From IMG/VR virus record IMGVR_UViG_3300009194_000004, positions 62,001 through 126,000 of that record: 64,000 bases of DNA. The stretch is one strand, 5' to 3'. The translations under genes were made by a program, and so were the position numbers. This stretch comes from a virus. The notes below the pieces were generated by a model, which made no database searches, had not been told where the DNA came from, and saw nothing but the letters and a program-made list of their open reading frames with translations. Below are positions 1 through 7,442 of the stretch, piece by piece (position 1 is the stretch's first letter; each line of letters opens with the position of its first letter).

Positions 1-153
1 CCGGAGTACCAACACAACCCACCCAAGGAAGTGATTCCGGAGAATCCGGTTAAAGGTACCGAGTTCATGTATAAAGGAGAACACTGGATCTACGATGGCG
101 AATACTGGGTCGATGCTGACGACTACCACGGACCCACGGTGATCAGGAGTTAA
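1..153 (+). CDS. Tail fibre protein, C-terminal fragment (5' end outside window)
   Basis: Frame 1 is open from the first base to a TAA at 151-153 and encodes about 50 residues. The segment reading GTEFMYKGEHWIYDGEYWV matches the GD(A/T)YII..x.VW.WDG..W.D module repeated many times in the 1528-residue collagen-like fibre at 26961-31547 (for example [19 protein letters not shown]). I infer that this is the end of another fibre or fibre-associated protein. The rest of the gene lies upstream of the window, so its size and full domain order are unknown. Confidence 0.6.
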   Translation, partial: PEYQHNPPKEVIPENPVKGTEFMYKGEHWIYDGEYWVDADDYHGPTVIRS

Positions 154-179
154 CTTTTACTCGGTGGGTTATAGTATGC

Positions 180-285
180 CAGTAACGGGTTTGCCTGCCC
201 TGCATCGTTGACCTCGCCCGTTACTGAGACCCCTGTGATCCAGTCACAGCTTTACGACAAACGGTGGAAGCACTGGAGTACCACC
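180..285 (+). other. Cluster of three inverted repeats in a non-coding stretch
   Basis: No convincing gene lies between 154 and 526. This part holds a perfect 10-bp inverted repeat (CAGTAACGGG 180-189 with CCCGTTACTG 217-226), a tight hairpin CTGTGA-TCCAG-TCACAG (233-249), and GGTGG/CCACC (263-267/281-285). None is followed by a T-run, so simple terminators are unlikely. The orientation is unproven. They could be part of a transcribed leader or of a small RNA that also includes 342-408. Confidence 0.45.
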
Positions 286-320
286 AAAGGGCAATGTTGG
301 CTTTTCATAAATGTCCTCTT

Positions 321-330
321 CACTATAGGA
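321..330 (+). promoter_or_regulatory. Possible promoter-like motif CACTATAGGA
   Basis: The decamer CACTATAGGA lies just upstream of the three-way-junction structure at 342-408 and of the gene at 527. An almost identical decamer, CTCTATAGGA, is found at 60191-60200, 35 bases before the spike gene. Two similar motifs in upstream regions suggest a phage promoter element with initiation near the GGA. No start site is visible from sequence alone. Confidence 0.25.
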
Positions 331-341
331 CTGCCGATAAC

Positions 342-408
342 TGCCCCGTGAGTTGGGAGCCTGACCCAATGCCTTCGAGCAATCGAAGTGCAAACCCTGC
401 ACGGGGCA
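342..408 (+). ncRNA. Candidate structured RNA with three-way junction
   Basis: A perfect 9-bp closing stem (TGCCCCGTG 342-350 with CACGGGGCA 400-408) encloses two hairpins. P2 is TTGGG-AGCCTGA-CCCAA (353-369). P3 is CTTCGA-GCAA-TCGAAG (373-388), with a GNRA-type GCAA tetraloop and an extension of two to three pairs across a bulged T (370-372 with 390-392). The unpaired strand AAACCCTG follows P3. This compact architecture resembles a riboswitch or small structured RNA rather than chance, but it matches no class I can name. The terminator at 423-449 follows directly. Confidence 0.5.
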
Positions 409-422
409 ACCTATTCCAAACT

Positions 423-449
423 CCCCTCCCCAAGTGGGAGGGGTTTATG
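423..449 (+). terminator. Rho-independent terminator (CCCCTCCC stem)
   Basis: CCCCTCCC-CAAGT-GGGAGGGG is followed by TTTATGT. It has the TTTATG right flank shared with the other terminators of this window. It ends the structured stretch 154-420 and lies 78 bases before the next start codon. Confidence 0.65.
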
Positions 450-526
450 TTTCCCATCCCACGCAATTTAACCTCTATATCACTTAGTTGAATCAAACCA
501 ACCCAATCCAACAAAAGGATGACACA

Positions 527-976
527 ATGATCAAAGTTACTTCAGTTGACCCAGTGATCGGTACCAACGAACTGACCAAAGACGACATCATGTACGTCGA
601 TACACATTGGTCAGAAATCGACGGCATTCGCTTCGTGGGCAATCGGTCCGATCTTGAACGGGCCAGTCTGCCTGTTCTGGAGCCGGTAAAGGTCGGCGAT
701 CGGTTCTACGGTGTGACAGTGCAGGTCCATTGGTCCGGTATGGTCGAATTCTGGTTCCATGCGGCGGATAAAGAAAACACACTGCATCTGGCCAAAGCCC
801 TGGCGACTCAAAAGAAGTTGATTACAACGGTCACACACTTGGCCCGCATCTTGGTCCGTTTCGACCGTGACGGTTCAAGAGTGGGTGAAGTCGATACCTT
901 GGATCGGTTCTATGAGAACTTGGACCCGAAACAGCTCGACTACTCCACGTTCACTGGTGATATGATTCCGACATAG
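527..976 (+). CDS. Hypothetical protein, 149 residues
   Basis: I chose the ATG at 527 over an in-frame upstream start at 488 because AAAGGATG lies directly before it. The product is a small acidic, soluble-looking protein (about 149 residues) with no signal peptide or membrane segment and no motif I recognise. It is monocistronic: a terminator (423-449) lies upstream and a strong terminator (988-1017) 12 bases downstream. It therefore seems to be expressed as its own unit, perhaps under the control of the structured region before it. Function unknown. Confidence 0.7.
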   Translation: MIKVTSVDPVIGTNELTKDDIMYVDTHWSEIDGIRFVGNRSDLERASLPVLEPVKVGDRFYGVTVQVHWSGMVEFWFHAADKENTLHLAKALATQKKLITTVTHLARILVRFDRDGSRVGEVDTLDRFYENLDPKQLDYSTFTGDMIPT

Positions 977-987
977 TCGGAATACCG

Positions 988-1017
988 GGGAGGGCTACGG
1001 CCCTCCCTTTTTTTTTT
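988..1017 (+). terminator. Strong rho-independent terminator
   Basis: GGGAGGGC-TACG-GCCCTCCC (988-1007) is followed by ten T residues (1008-1017). It ends the 149-residue gene's transcript and isolates it from the next unit. Confidence 0.9.
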
Positions 1018-1066
1018 CATCCCATTTTATTTCAAATCTACATTATAAAGGAGAGTAACGACCCAC

Positions 1067-1723
1067 GTGGAGTACCTCCTTATGTTTGACATCGAAGAGT
1101 TGGGCCGACGGGCCTACCTTCAGGAGCTTCAGTTTCCTGAAGTGCATCGTAAAACCAAAACCAAACGCAGTGGTCGGTATGTTGTAACTACGACCACCTA
1201 CACCGCAACGTTCAACGATCACGAGACCGCCGACATTCTGGTGGACAACATGCCCGACGTTCCGGACTGGGTGAAAGAAGACTGGTTCAGTCAAGACCAT
1301 CCGGTCCGGGTGGCTGTGAAGGTCGAAGAAGAAGTAGCCGAAGGCGAGGAGATGCTCGCCCTCTTAGACCAAATGAAAAGCGGTGGTGCCGCTGATCTAC
1401 TCTTGGGCTTTTACAGTCACCGAAACGTGCAGTGTACGCACGAAGACAAAGGCGACAATCCAGAGGTCACGGCACTTCGAAAGGCATTGCAGGACGCCAT
1501 GGCACCAAAAGGAGCGCCCCGACAAAAATTGTCCCGGCGGGCAGGGAGTGAAGCAACCCCCAAAGCCTGTCCGCCGGAGCAACACCATTCGGGGGGAACG
1601 CAGTGTCAACGGAAAGGTCCGGAGAACCGGACGTCAAAAAGGTCGGGTGGTCATACGCCCGGGAAAGCGATACCACACGTGAGTCTGAGTGTGGTGTCGG
1701 TGGAGACTCAATCAATGCAATAG
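1067..1723 (+). CDS. Hypothetical protein with atypical C-terminal third
   Basis: The start is GTG at 1067, preceded at good spacing by AAAGGAGAG (1048-1056). Residues 1-145 look like a normal acidic soluble protein (DIEELGRRAYLQELQFPEV...). The last about 75 residues are basic, low in hydrophobics and rich in Pro, Ser, Arg, Gln and Gly. The DNA that encodes them (1500-1723) carries several long perfect stems, so this tail may be a chance reading through structured RNA, a frame-shifted end or a genuine disordered tail. No family recognised. The stop lies 9 bases before the next start codon. Confidence 0.55.
   Translation: MEYLLMFDIEELGRRAYLQELQFPEVHRKTKTKRSGRYVVTTTTYTATFNDHETADILVDNMPDVPDWVKEDWFSQDHPVRVAVKVEEEVAEGEEMLALLDQMKSGGAADLLLGFYSHRNVQCTHEDKGDNPEVTALRKALQDAMAPKGAPRQKLSRRAGSEATPKACPPEQHHSGGTQCQRKGPENRTSKRSGGHTPGKAIPHVSLSVVSVETQSMQ
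1534..1709 (+). other. Dense stem-loops overlapping the end of the 1067-1723 reading frame
   Basis: CCGGCGGGCAGG (1534-1545) pairs with CCTGTCCGCCGG (1566-1577) over 12 bp including one G-U. GTCCGG-AGAA-CCGGAC forms at 1617-1632. CGATACCACAC (1668-1678) pairs with GTGTGGTGTCG (1689-1699). GAGTCT (1681-1686) can instead pair with AGACTC (1704-1709), giving mutually exclusive structures just before the next gene. The arrangement could regulate translation of 1733-2947. Confidence 0.4.
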
Positions 1724-1732
1724 GGGATAAGA

Positions 1733-2947
1733 ATGGGACGGTTGAACCACATCTTCCCGTCGCTAGTGTCAGATGTGGTGCCACGACCAGCCACAACCAA
1801 GCCTGGGTTGAAGCATACCTGTGTGCAGTACAGCATGCATAGTACCATGCGCTCGCCGATCTTCTGGCGGAACGCACTAGGGATTGTGGTATGCGAACCC
1901 GGAGCCTTATCGACAACAGCGGACGAGTATTTTTACATTACGATCGAGTACGAATTCGACCCCGGTGTAAAAATTGACTCGCGGGAGTTATTGTCTGAGT
2001 TAGAATTGCCGGACGATCACGTTGAGCGAAAAGGTATTGTCGATGCGCTATCCACATTGGAGCGCGAACCTACCTGGTATAACCAGCGTAAATTCTCCTA
2101 CACTCTGGGCATCTCCAGAGAGACGCTGGAACACATGGGTGGGGTTGTATACCTAAACGACGTAGACTTGGTGGTTGGGTTCGAGAAGCACCGAGACGCC
2201 GCAATCCATCCCTTCAGTCAACCGGGTCAGCGACAGCGCTTGAACGAAACGTTCCAAATGAACGACGGTTTAACGCAACGCTACCTCATGGTGGACAACT
2301 CGGGGATCAATGGAACACGTTGGGTGAACACTGGATACGGTGTATTTGAGATACACAGTGTGCAGGACCCCCAATTGCGAGACGGTGTTTATGTCACTAC
2401 CCGAAACACAGCAAACGCGGAACCGGAAACGGTTTTCTACGACTTCACCAATGCTGATAAAGCATTGGGCTTATACCGCAACCGCACGGAGGCGGAATCG
2501 TTCGGATCACCGGACGCACGATTCAAGGCTGAGCTGAAAGAAGCTGAGCAGGATCTGACGCGAGAAAAGATGGATCTTCAACGCAACAAACAGGAGATCG
2601 AACGTGAACAACACGAACTGGACCTCGAACGCCGCCGTTGGGACGACTACTACAAAGAAGAAGAAGCCCGACGAAAACGAGAACAAGATCAGCTAGACCT
2701 GGAAGTAAAACGACACAAAGAGGACATGGATAGACAGCGCGAGCGACTGAAGATGGAACGTGACCGCATGGAGTTTGAACGACAGACGTACTCGGAACGT
2801 CAGAAGTTTGAATACGACATGCGCAGCCGCGATCGGAAGGACCAAACCGATCAGTGGAAGTCCGCCGTCGAAGTTGGCAAGTTGTTTATTAGTGTCGTAG
2901 GGGTCGGTCTAGGCTTAGCGGCCTTGATCGTAAAACGACAAAAGTAG
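1733..2947 (+). CDS. Coiled-coil protein with C-terminal membrane anchor
   Basis: The ATG at 1733 is preceded by AGGGGATAAG; a later start is possible because the first 35 or so residues look weakly coding. Residues about 60-250 form a globular region of unknown type. Residues about 260-375 are a long charged coiled coil rich in Glu, Arg, Lys and Gln (for example EREQHELDLERRRWDDYY). The end, GKLFISVVGVGLGLAALIV followed by KRQK, is a single transmembrane helix with positive residues after it. The architecture suggests a membrane-anchored rod. Function unknown. Confidence 0.7.
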   Translation: MGRLNHIFPSLVSDVVPRPATTKPGLKHTCVQYSMHSTMRSPIFWRNALGIVVCEPGALSTTADEYFYITIEYEFDPGVKIDSRELLSELELPDDHVERKGIVDALSTLEREPTWYNQRKFSYTLGISRETLEHMGGVVYLNDVDLVVGFEKHRDAAIHPFSQPGQRQRLNETFQMNDGLTQRYLMVDNSGINGTRWVNTGYGVFEIHSVQDPQLRDGVYVTTRNTANAEPETVFYDFTNADKALGLYRNRTEAESFGSPDARFKAELKEAEQDLTREKMDLQRNKQEIEREQHELDLERRRWDDYYKEEEARRKREQDQLDLEVKRHKEDMDRQRERLKMERDRMEFERQTYSERQKFEYDMRSRDRKDQTDQWKSAVEVGKLFISVVGVGLGLAALIVKRQK

Positions 2948-2993
2948 TCAATGACTCTGGTGTAAGTCATTGGCGGCAACAGCGAGAGTTTGG

Positions 2994-4619
2994 ATGGATA
3001 ACGTACTGTTAGAGAGGATCAAAGAGCGAACGCCTGCGTTCAACCGCACGATCACCAACGGTCTGGCGGTGGAACACATGATGTCAGTCAACTCCGATAC
3101 CGGGGTGAACAGCACCATGGCGTACATCGATCGACTGATCCGCATCAACCAGGAGTTGTTCCCGGAAGGGTTGACCTACGATGGCAGTCAGGTGTGCTCT
3201 CCAGTAAAACATTTTGAAGAGCTGACACGCGAGTACAACTCAAAAAGAATAGCCAACATCGCACAGTTCGATACTTACCTGGTCAAGTACCAGTTCTCGT
3301 ACCATGGCGAAGCATTAATGCCACGTTTCATTCAGCTACCGTTCGTACGGGATGGTGGGTTGATGACACTCAATGGCGCGACCTACAACGTCTCCCCGGT
3401 ATTGACCGACGTGGGGTTCTCAGTGCTGAACGGTGGGATCTTCATCCCATTCCGACGGACTCGATTGAACTTCAAACGCACGGACCATCACTTCCTGGCC
3501 AACGGCCATCGGTGCATTGTGTACGTGATCTGGTCGATGATCCATAACGAGATGAGTAATCGCGGCAACCGTGATCTGGACAACCGCAAACCCATCCACT
3601 CGTCCTTGGCGCAATACTTCTTCTGCCGTTTCGGGGTGACCGGAACGTTTGAGAAGTGGGCCAATACGAAGGTGTGGTTGAAGTGGCGTGGCGAGGTGAA
3701 CAAGAAGGAGTTCCCCAGCAACCAGTTCACGATCTTCGAATCGTTGACCCTGAAAGGAAAACACCCCACAGGCGACCTGTGCCTGATTGTCCCCAAAGAA
3801 GCCGACACGGACTTTGTGCGGATGCTGGTGGGTGGTTTCTTTTACGTGGTTGACACTTTCCCCGACCGTTTCCAGGAGGTGAGTTACGCCGATGACATCA
3901 GCCAATGGCGCATCATCCTTGGACACATGGTGTTCGGGGATTACGAACACGCCGGCAAGGTCTTGGAGAACATTGACACGCACATGCGTTCGCAAGAAGT
4001 GTCGCTGGATGAGATGACCCGGGAGGAGCTGCGTTCGCGGCAAATCTACGTGGACAACATCTGGGACCTGTTCCACAAGATCATGACAGACCTCTCCCAT
4101 CACTTCTACCAAACCAACACCGAAGAGACTTCGATGTACAACAAGAAGCTGATGGTCCTGCGCTACATCACTGAGGAATTCAACTCAGCGATCTCATTGT
4201 TTGGTTACGGCTTCCAGAGCCGGCATGACAAGCAGTGGACCGCCGACGAGTTGAACGACGCACTGAAGCGCTTGTTTAAACTCAATACCTGCACCAAACG
4301 CCTGACCGTGGATCACGGTGAGGTGAACACCGTCAGCTACCCCGGTGATAACAAGATCTTCCGGATCACTTCCATGTTGATCCCACAAGACAAAGCCCGG
4401 CGCGGACGTGGTTTTGGTAAAGGTCTCATTTCCGATACCAGTCGATTGCTGCACGCATCGATTGCGGAAGTTGGTCAGTTCAACAACCAACCGAAGAACA
4501 ACCCGGATGGTCGAGCGCGAATCAATCCCAACATTCGCACTGAGGTCGATGGAACCATTCATCGCAACCCCGAACGGGAAGAACTGATCGATCGGACGCA
4601 AGCACGGTATCAACGTTAA
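2994..4619 (+). CDS. Hypothetical large phage protein (541 residues)
   Basis: The reading frame can be extended to a TTG at 2970, but ATG 2994 has GAGAG at proper spacing and a small hairpin (ATGACT/AGTCAT, 2951-2970) upstream. The product is a soluble mixed alpha/beta protein with no membrane segment and no motif I can name. It ends with a basic, Asn/Arg-rich tail (IHRNPEREELIDRTQARYQR). It lies 27 bases before the 708-residue Gly-rich protein in the same direction, so co-transcription and a shared role in the particle or its assembly are likely but unproven. Confidence 0.7.
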   Translation: MDNVLLERIKERTPAFNRTITNGLAVEHMMSVNSDTGVNSTMAYIDRLIRINQELFPEGLTYDGSQVCSPVKHFEELTREYNSKRIANIAQFDTYLVKYQFSYHGEALMPRFIQLPFVRDGGLMTLNGATYNVSPVLTDVGFSVLNGGIFIPFRRTRLNFKRTDHHFLANGHRCIVYVIWSMIHNEMSNRGNRDLDNRKPIHSSLAQYFFCRFGVTGTFEKWANTKVWLKWRGEVNKKEFPSNQFTIFESLTLKGKHPTGDLCLIVPKEADTDFVRMLVGGFFYVVDTFPDRFQEVSYADDISQWRIILGHMVFGDYEHAGKVLENIDTHMRSQEVSLDEMTREELRSRQIYVDNIWDLFHKIMTDLSHHFYQTNTEETSMYNKKLMVLRYITEEFNSAISLFGYGFQSRHDKQWTADELNDALKRLFKLNTCTKRLTVDHGEVNTVSYPGDNKIFRITSMLIPQDKARRGRGFGKGLISDTSRLLHASIAEVGQFNNQPKNNPDGRARINPNIRTEVDGTIHRNPEREELIDRTQARYQR

Positions 4620-4646
4620 ATCGAACCCAAAAGAAGGACGAAGGTT

Positions 4647-6773
4647 ATGTATCAATCCCAGGCCCAACAACCCCCAGTACCTTTTGATCAAGTTGATCAG
4701 AACACGTTCAACCACAACCTCCCACAAGGCAACGACGTTTGGCCCCAATTGAACGTCCCTCAGCCGCTGGGTGGTCCAATCGTCGGACGGATCATCAGTG
4801 AGTTCCGTGCCTTGGCTCAAAGCCGAGTGATGACACACAATGCCACACCCTTGCACATGCTGGCTTACAACTTGATGAGCCAGAACTACTTCAACAACCA
4901 GCTGTTCTCTGATTGGTGTCAGCGTGCAGTGGACTTTGCCGAGTTCTTGGTTGTCGTGCAGCGCAACTCCCCGGATGTTGCCGTGCAGAAAGCGGTGATG
5001 AAGATCTACCGCAGCTTTCTAGCGGTGACTGCGGCCGAATACACCGTGGTGGCCCAACAGCTGGATCAGCGCACGTACAACGATCTGCTGGAAGCGAGTC
5101 GTGAGTTCCAAGACATCATGAACGACATCAAGGCGTTCCACGCGAACGGTCGTCAAGCGCAACCGCCGGGTTACGGTGGTGGTCAGCCGTATGGCGGCGG
5201 TTACGGCGGCCAACCCGCCCAACCGTATGGCATGCCTCAGGGCGGTGGCTACGGCATGGGCGGTGGCTACGGTCAAGGTGGTGCCGGTCAACTCCCACCC
5301 GTCGGTGCCGCACCACGGCCCGCTCCGGCCCCGGCACCTGCGCCAGCCGGTTACGGTCAAACCGGTCAGACCGTTCAGCCTGGTACCGTAGGACGTGGCA
5401 GTCCGTCTGCCGGTCGTTACGTTGACGACGTGGAACCGGTCAAGCCTCAGTCCTGGTCGTCTGGCACAGGTATGGGCCAAGGTCATACCCCAACCCAAAC
5501 AACCGCGCCGGCTCAGCCAGAACCGGTTGTGCAGGACGAACCGGAAGGTATCCCACCGGCGAACTTGGATGCCGTGGTCATGGACCCGTACGCGTTCGTG
5601 CCCAAAGGGAAAACCATCGACCGCGAACGTCCGTACGATCACTTCTACAACCCAGGCGGTGTGGAAATCGTACCGGCTCACCTGTCGAAGTGGAAGCGGA
5701 CCAAAGGCTCTGAGACACCGTACGCCATTGGACACGATCCAGAGGAGTACGTGTTGTTCCACGTCCGTTGGCCCGATGGGGTGGTGCAGGAAAAAATCGT
5801 CACATGGGACATTGAAATGGATTACCTCAAACACGAAATCAACGACAAACTGCGTGGACTGAAGATCAAGCCGGAAGGTAAGGTCATCGCCAGTCAGCAC
5901 ATGATCACTGACTACGACGCACTGGATACCACCACGGAAGTGTTGGAAACGAAAGTGGAAGGCCCGCTCGACGTTCAGTCCGAACTGAACCCGGTTCAGA
6001 TTGCCACGTTGTTCAGTGCCTCCAGTGATCTGGAAAACGAGCTGATGGCACGCAGTCAGCTGATCGAAGACCTGGAACTGCCGGCCGACACCAAGAAGCT
6101 CCCAGCGTACGAGTACACCAGCGGTTGTCTGTTCCCCATCGACCTGCCCAAAGAGGTCGAGCAGAAACTGTTTGCGGTGACTGAGTCCAAGGGCATGGTG
6201 GGTGTTGCCAAACGCCTGCAGAACTTGGTTGAGTCCGGTGAACTCCCAGTGCGGTACTACCGCTTCTTCAATGAACGACTGACCAAAGCACTGAACACCG
6301 TGCTGGCCGACAACCTGGCACTCCCGAATCTGAAGATGGACAGCTTTGTGGACGACGTGGAAGAACTCTACGACGTGTTCAAGCACAGCAGCAAATACGA
6401 TTCGGATCTGGTGACGGTACTGGACAGCCAAACCCCGATGTTCTTGAAGCGCTGGTTCAACCTGGCGTACGAGCAAACGGAAGGGGACGGCGACGGTCAG
6501 CTGAGCCTGTTCGAGGAAGTGGTGAACCTTCAGACCCGTTGGGCCACTGAGGAAATCGCTTCGCTGAACCTCACGCCGGAGCAGCCGGTGCTGATCAGTC
6601 AAACCACTCACGCCAAACTCTACGAGGTACTGCTTAGCATGGTTCGTCGGAACACCGATAAAGGTAATCTGCCGAACTGTCGCCTGCGCATCGTCTCGTC
6701 CGACGGTCACTACTACGAAGTGATTCGCGGTTGGCTCGTTGAAGGCTCCATCCTGTTGAAGGATCTGGGGTAA
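4647..6773 (+). CDS. Probable virion or assembly protein with Gly/Pro/Gln-rich linker
   Basis: The ATG at 4647 follows GAAGG. Three regions are visible. Residues 1-165 form a helical domain. Residues 170-300 are a disordered linker of GYGGGQPYGG-type repeats, then PAPAPAPAP and Gln/Thr/Pro-rich sequence. Residues 310-708 form a larger folded domain containing DPYAFVPKGKTIDRERPYDHFY. A long low-complexity linker joining two domains is common in phage scaffolding or structural proteins, but no specific family is recognised. Two terminators follow the gene. Confidence 0.7.
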   Translation: MYQSQAQQPPVPFDQVDQNTFNHNLPQGNDVWPQLNVPQPLGGPIVGRIISEFRALAQSRVMTHNATPLHMLAYNLMSQNYFNNQLFSDWCQRAVDFAEFLVVVQRNSPDVAVQKAVMKIYRSFLAVTAAEYTVVAQQLDQRTYNDLLEASREFQDIMNDIKAFHANGRQAQPPGYGGGQPYGGGYGGQPAQPYGMPQGGGYGMGGGYGQGGAGQLPPVGAAPRPAPAPAPAPAGYGQTGQTVQPGTVGRGSPSAGRYVDDVEPVKPQSWSSGTGMGQGHTPTQTTAPAQPEPVVQDEPEGIPPANLDAVVMDPYAFVPKGKTIDRERPYDHFYNPGGVEIVPAHLSKWKRTKGSETPYAIGHDPEEYVLFHVRWPDGVVQEKIVTWDIEMDYLKHEINDKLRGLKIKPEGKVIASQHMITDYDALDTTTEVLETKVEGPLDVQSELNPVQIATLFSASSDLENELMARSQLIEDLELPADTKKLPAYEYTSGCLFPIDLPKEVEQKLFAVTESKGMVGVAKRLQNLVESGELPVRYYRFFNERLTKALNTVLADNLALPNLKMDSFVDDVEELYDVFKHSSKYDSDLVTVLDSQTPMFLKRWFNLAYEQTEGDGDGQLSLFEEVVNLQTRWATEEIASLNLTPEQPVLISQTTHAKLYEVLLSMVRRNTDKGNLPNCRLRIVSSDGHYYEVIRGWLVEGSILLKDLG

Positions 6774-6776
6774 CAA

Positions 6777-6858
6777 ACACCCTTGGGGTAGGACTGGCCT
6801 GGGACTGCCCCAAGCTGGCCGGACCTGTAGGGTGTGAACCCTGTAGACCTACGGCACG
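6777..6858 (+). other. Structured intergenic segment
   Basis: Directly after the stop codon, ACACCCT (6777-6783) can pair with AGGGTGT (6829-6835). CTTGGGG (6782-6788) pairs with CCCCAAG (6808-6814) within or in competition. GGCC copies and GGGTGTGAACCC add further pairing. It is untranslated and precedes a terminator hairpin, so it could be a 3'-UTR-derived structure or a processed small RNA. Confidence 0.35.
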
Positions 6859-6889
6859 CCTCTGGGTACTTTGCCCAGAGGTTCTTTCT
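6859..6889 (+). terminator. Terminator hairpin CCTCTGGG/CCCAGAGG
   Basis: The 8-bp perfect stem CCTCTGGG-TACTTTG-CCCAGAGG is followed by TTCTTTCTT. It terminates rightward transcription from the 708-residue gene. Confidence 0.7.
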
Positions 6890-6943
6890 TACAACAACGA
6901 TAATGGTCACGCATAGTGTCGACCAATCGTTTCGCAACCAGCG

Positions 6944-6990
6944 GCATAAGACAGCTCCCTTCGGGGAGCTGCTTTATGTCGTCTTTCTTT
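6944..6990. terminator. Bidirectional terminator of the RCATAAA/TTTATGTCG type
   Basis: GGCATAAGA-CAGCTCCC-TTCG-GGGAGCTG-C-TTTATGTCG is followed on the + strand by a long T-rich tract. It lies between convergent gene ends (6773 + and 6996 -). The flanks CATAA and TTATG also pair, extending the stem and supplying a U-run on either strand. Confidence 0.8.
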
Positions 6991-6995
6991 TTTTT

Positions 6996-7430
6996 TTATC
7001 CCCGGTAGTATAGCCGGGTTTCTCCAAACACCGCCAGAGAGCCTGTGGTGGCCCTGAAGACCAATCGATTGTCACCCGCCCCGATGGGTAGGTTAACGAC
7101 GTCACTGGTGGTCAGAGGCAACTTGAAGTGCTCTATCAGGACCGTCAGTGCCTCGTGGGTGTTGCGGTACTGTCCGATCACGCCCGGGACGGTCAATCGG
7201 TACAACAACTTTTCGATGTCCCAGCGATTGTACTTCACCCGCACGGAACCTGAGTGAACGGGATGACTCTGGGAAACCAGTATGTCAACTTCGGTGTTGT
7301 GGTCCGGGTCGGTGGCTCGTGCTTGAGGCAGCCCGAAGGCTACCTCATCGGGTTGGAGGGGTGGTTGTAAGTCTGGGTTTTCTGAGTTCAGTGCTTTCAC
7401 CAACTGAACTTCGGGACGCTCGTAAAACAT
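6996..7430 (-). CDS. Paralogous virion-domain protein (short member)
   Basis: This is a short member (144 residues from ATG 7430; the ATG at 7436 is too close to the AAGG site) of a family repeated through the window. Diagnostic features are an N-terminal LVKALNSENPDLQPP segment, then NTEVDILVSQSHPVHSGSV, the KYNRWDIEKL element (compare YYNRIDLAEF and TYRRLDLARL in others), and a LYYRG terminus like the YFHYN ends elsewhere. It follows the 294-residue member at a spacing of about 12 bases. Probably a virion surface or baseplate component; biochemical role unknown. Confidence 0.65.
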   Translation of the reverse strand: MFYERPEVQLVKALNSENPDLQPPLQPDEVAFGLPQARATDPDHNTEVDILVSQSHPVHSGSVRVKYNRWDIEKLLYRLTVPGVIGQYRNTHEALTVLIEHFKLPLTTSDVVNLPIGAGDNRLVFRATTGSLAVFGETRLYYRG

Positions 7431-7442
7431 AACCATGCCTTG

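Noticed and set aside
321-330. T7-type promoter
   Set aside because: CACTATAGGA matches only the last part of the T7 consensus. The specific upstream half (TAATACGACT) is missing, and only a partial copy exists elsewhere. I kept it only as a possible phage motif.
353-369. tRNA-like anticodon arm
   Set aside because: The 5-bp stem with a 7-base loop resembles an anticodon arm, but position 33 of the loop is not T. No T-arm GGTTCGAATCC sequence or 7-bp acceptor in the right place exists, and the closing stem is 9 bp.
3420-4112. A 230-codon frame antisense to the 541-residue protein
   Set aside because: Same shadow effect: it lacks a start signal and lies wholly inside the well-supported + strand gene.
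5019-6776. A 585-codon frame antisense to the 708-residue protein
   Set aside because: It is the mirror of a codon-biased real gene. The product is rich in Arg/His/Val with no sign of a fold, and it has no ribosome site.
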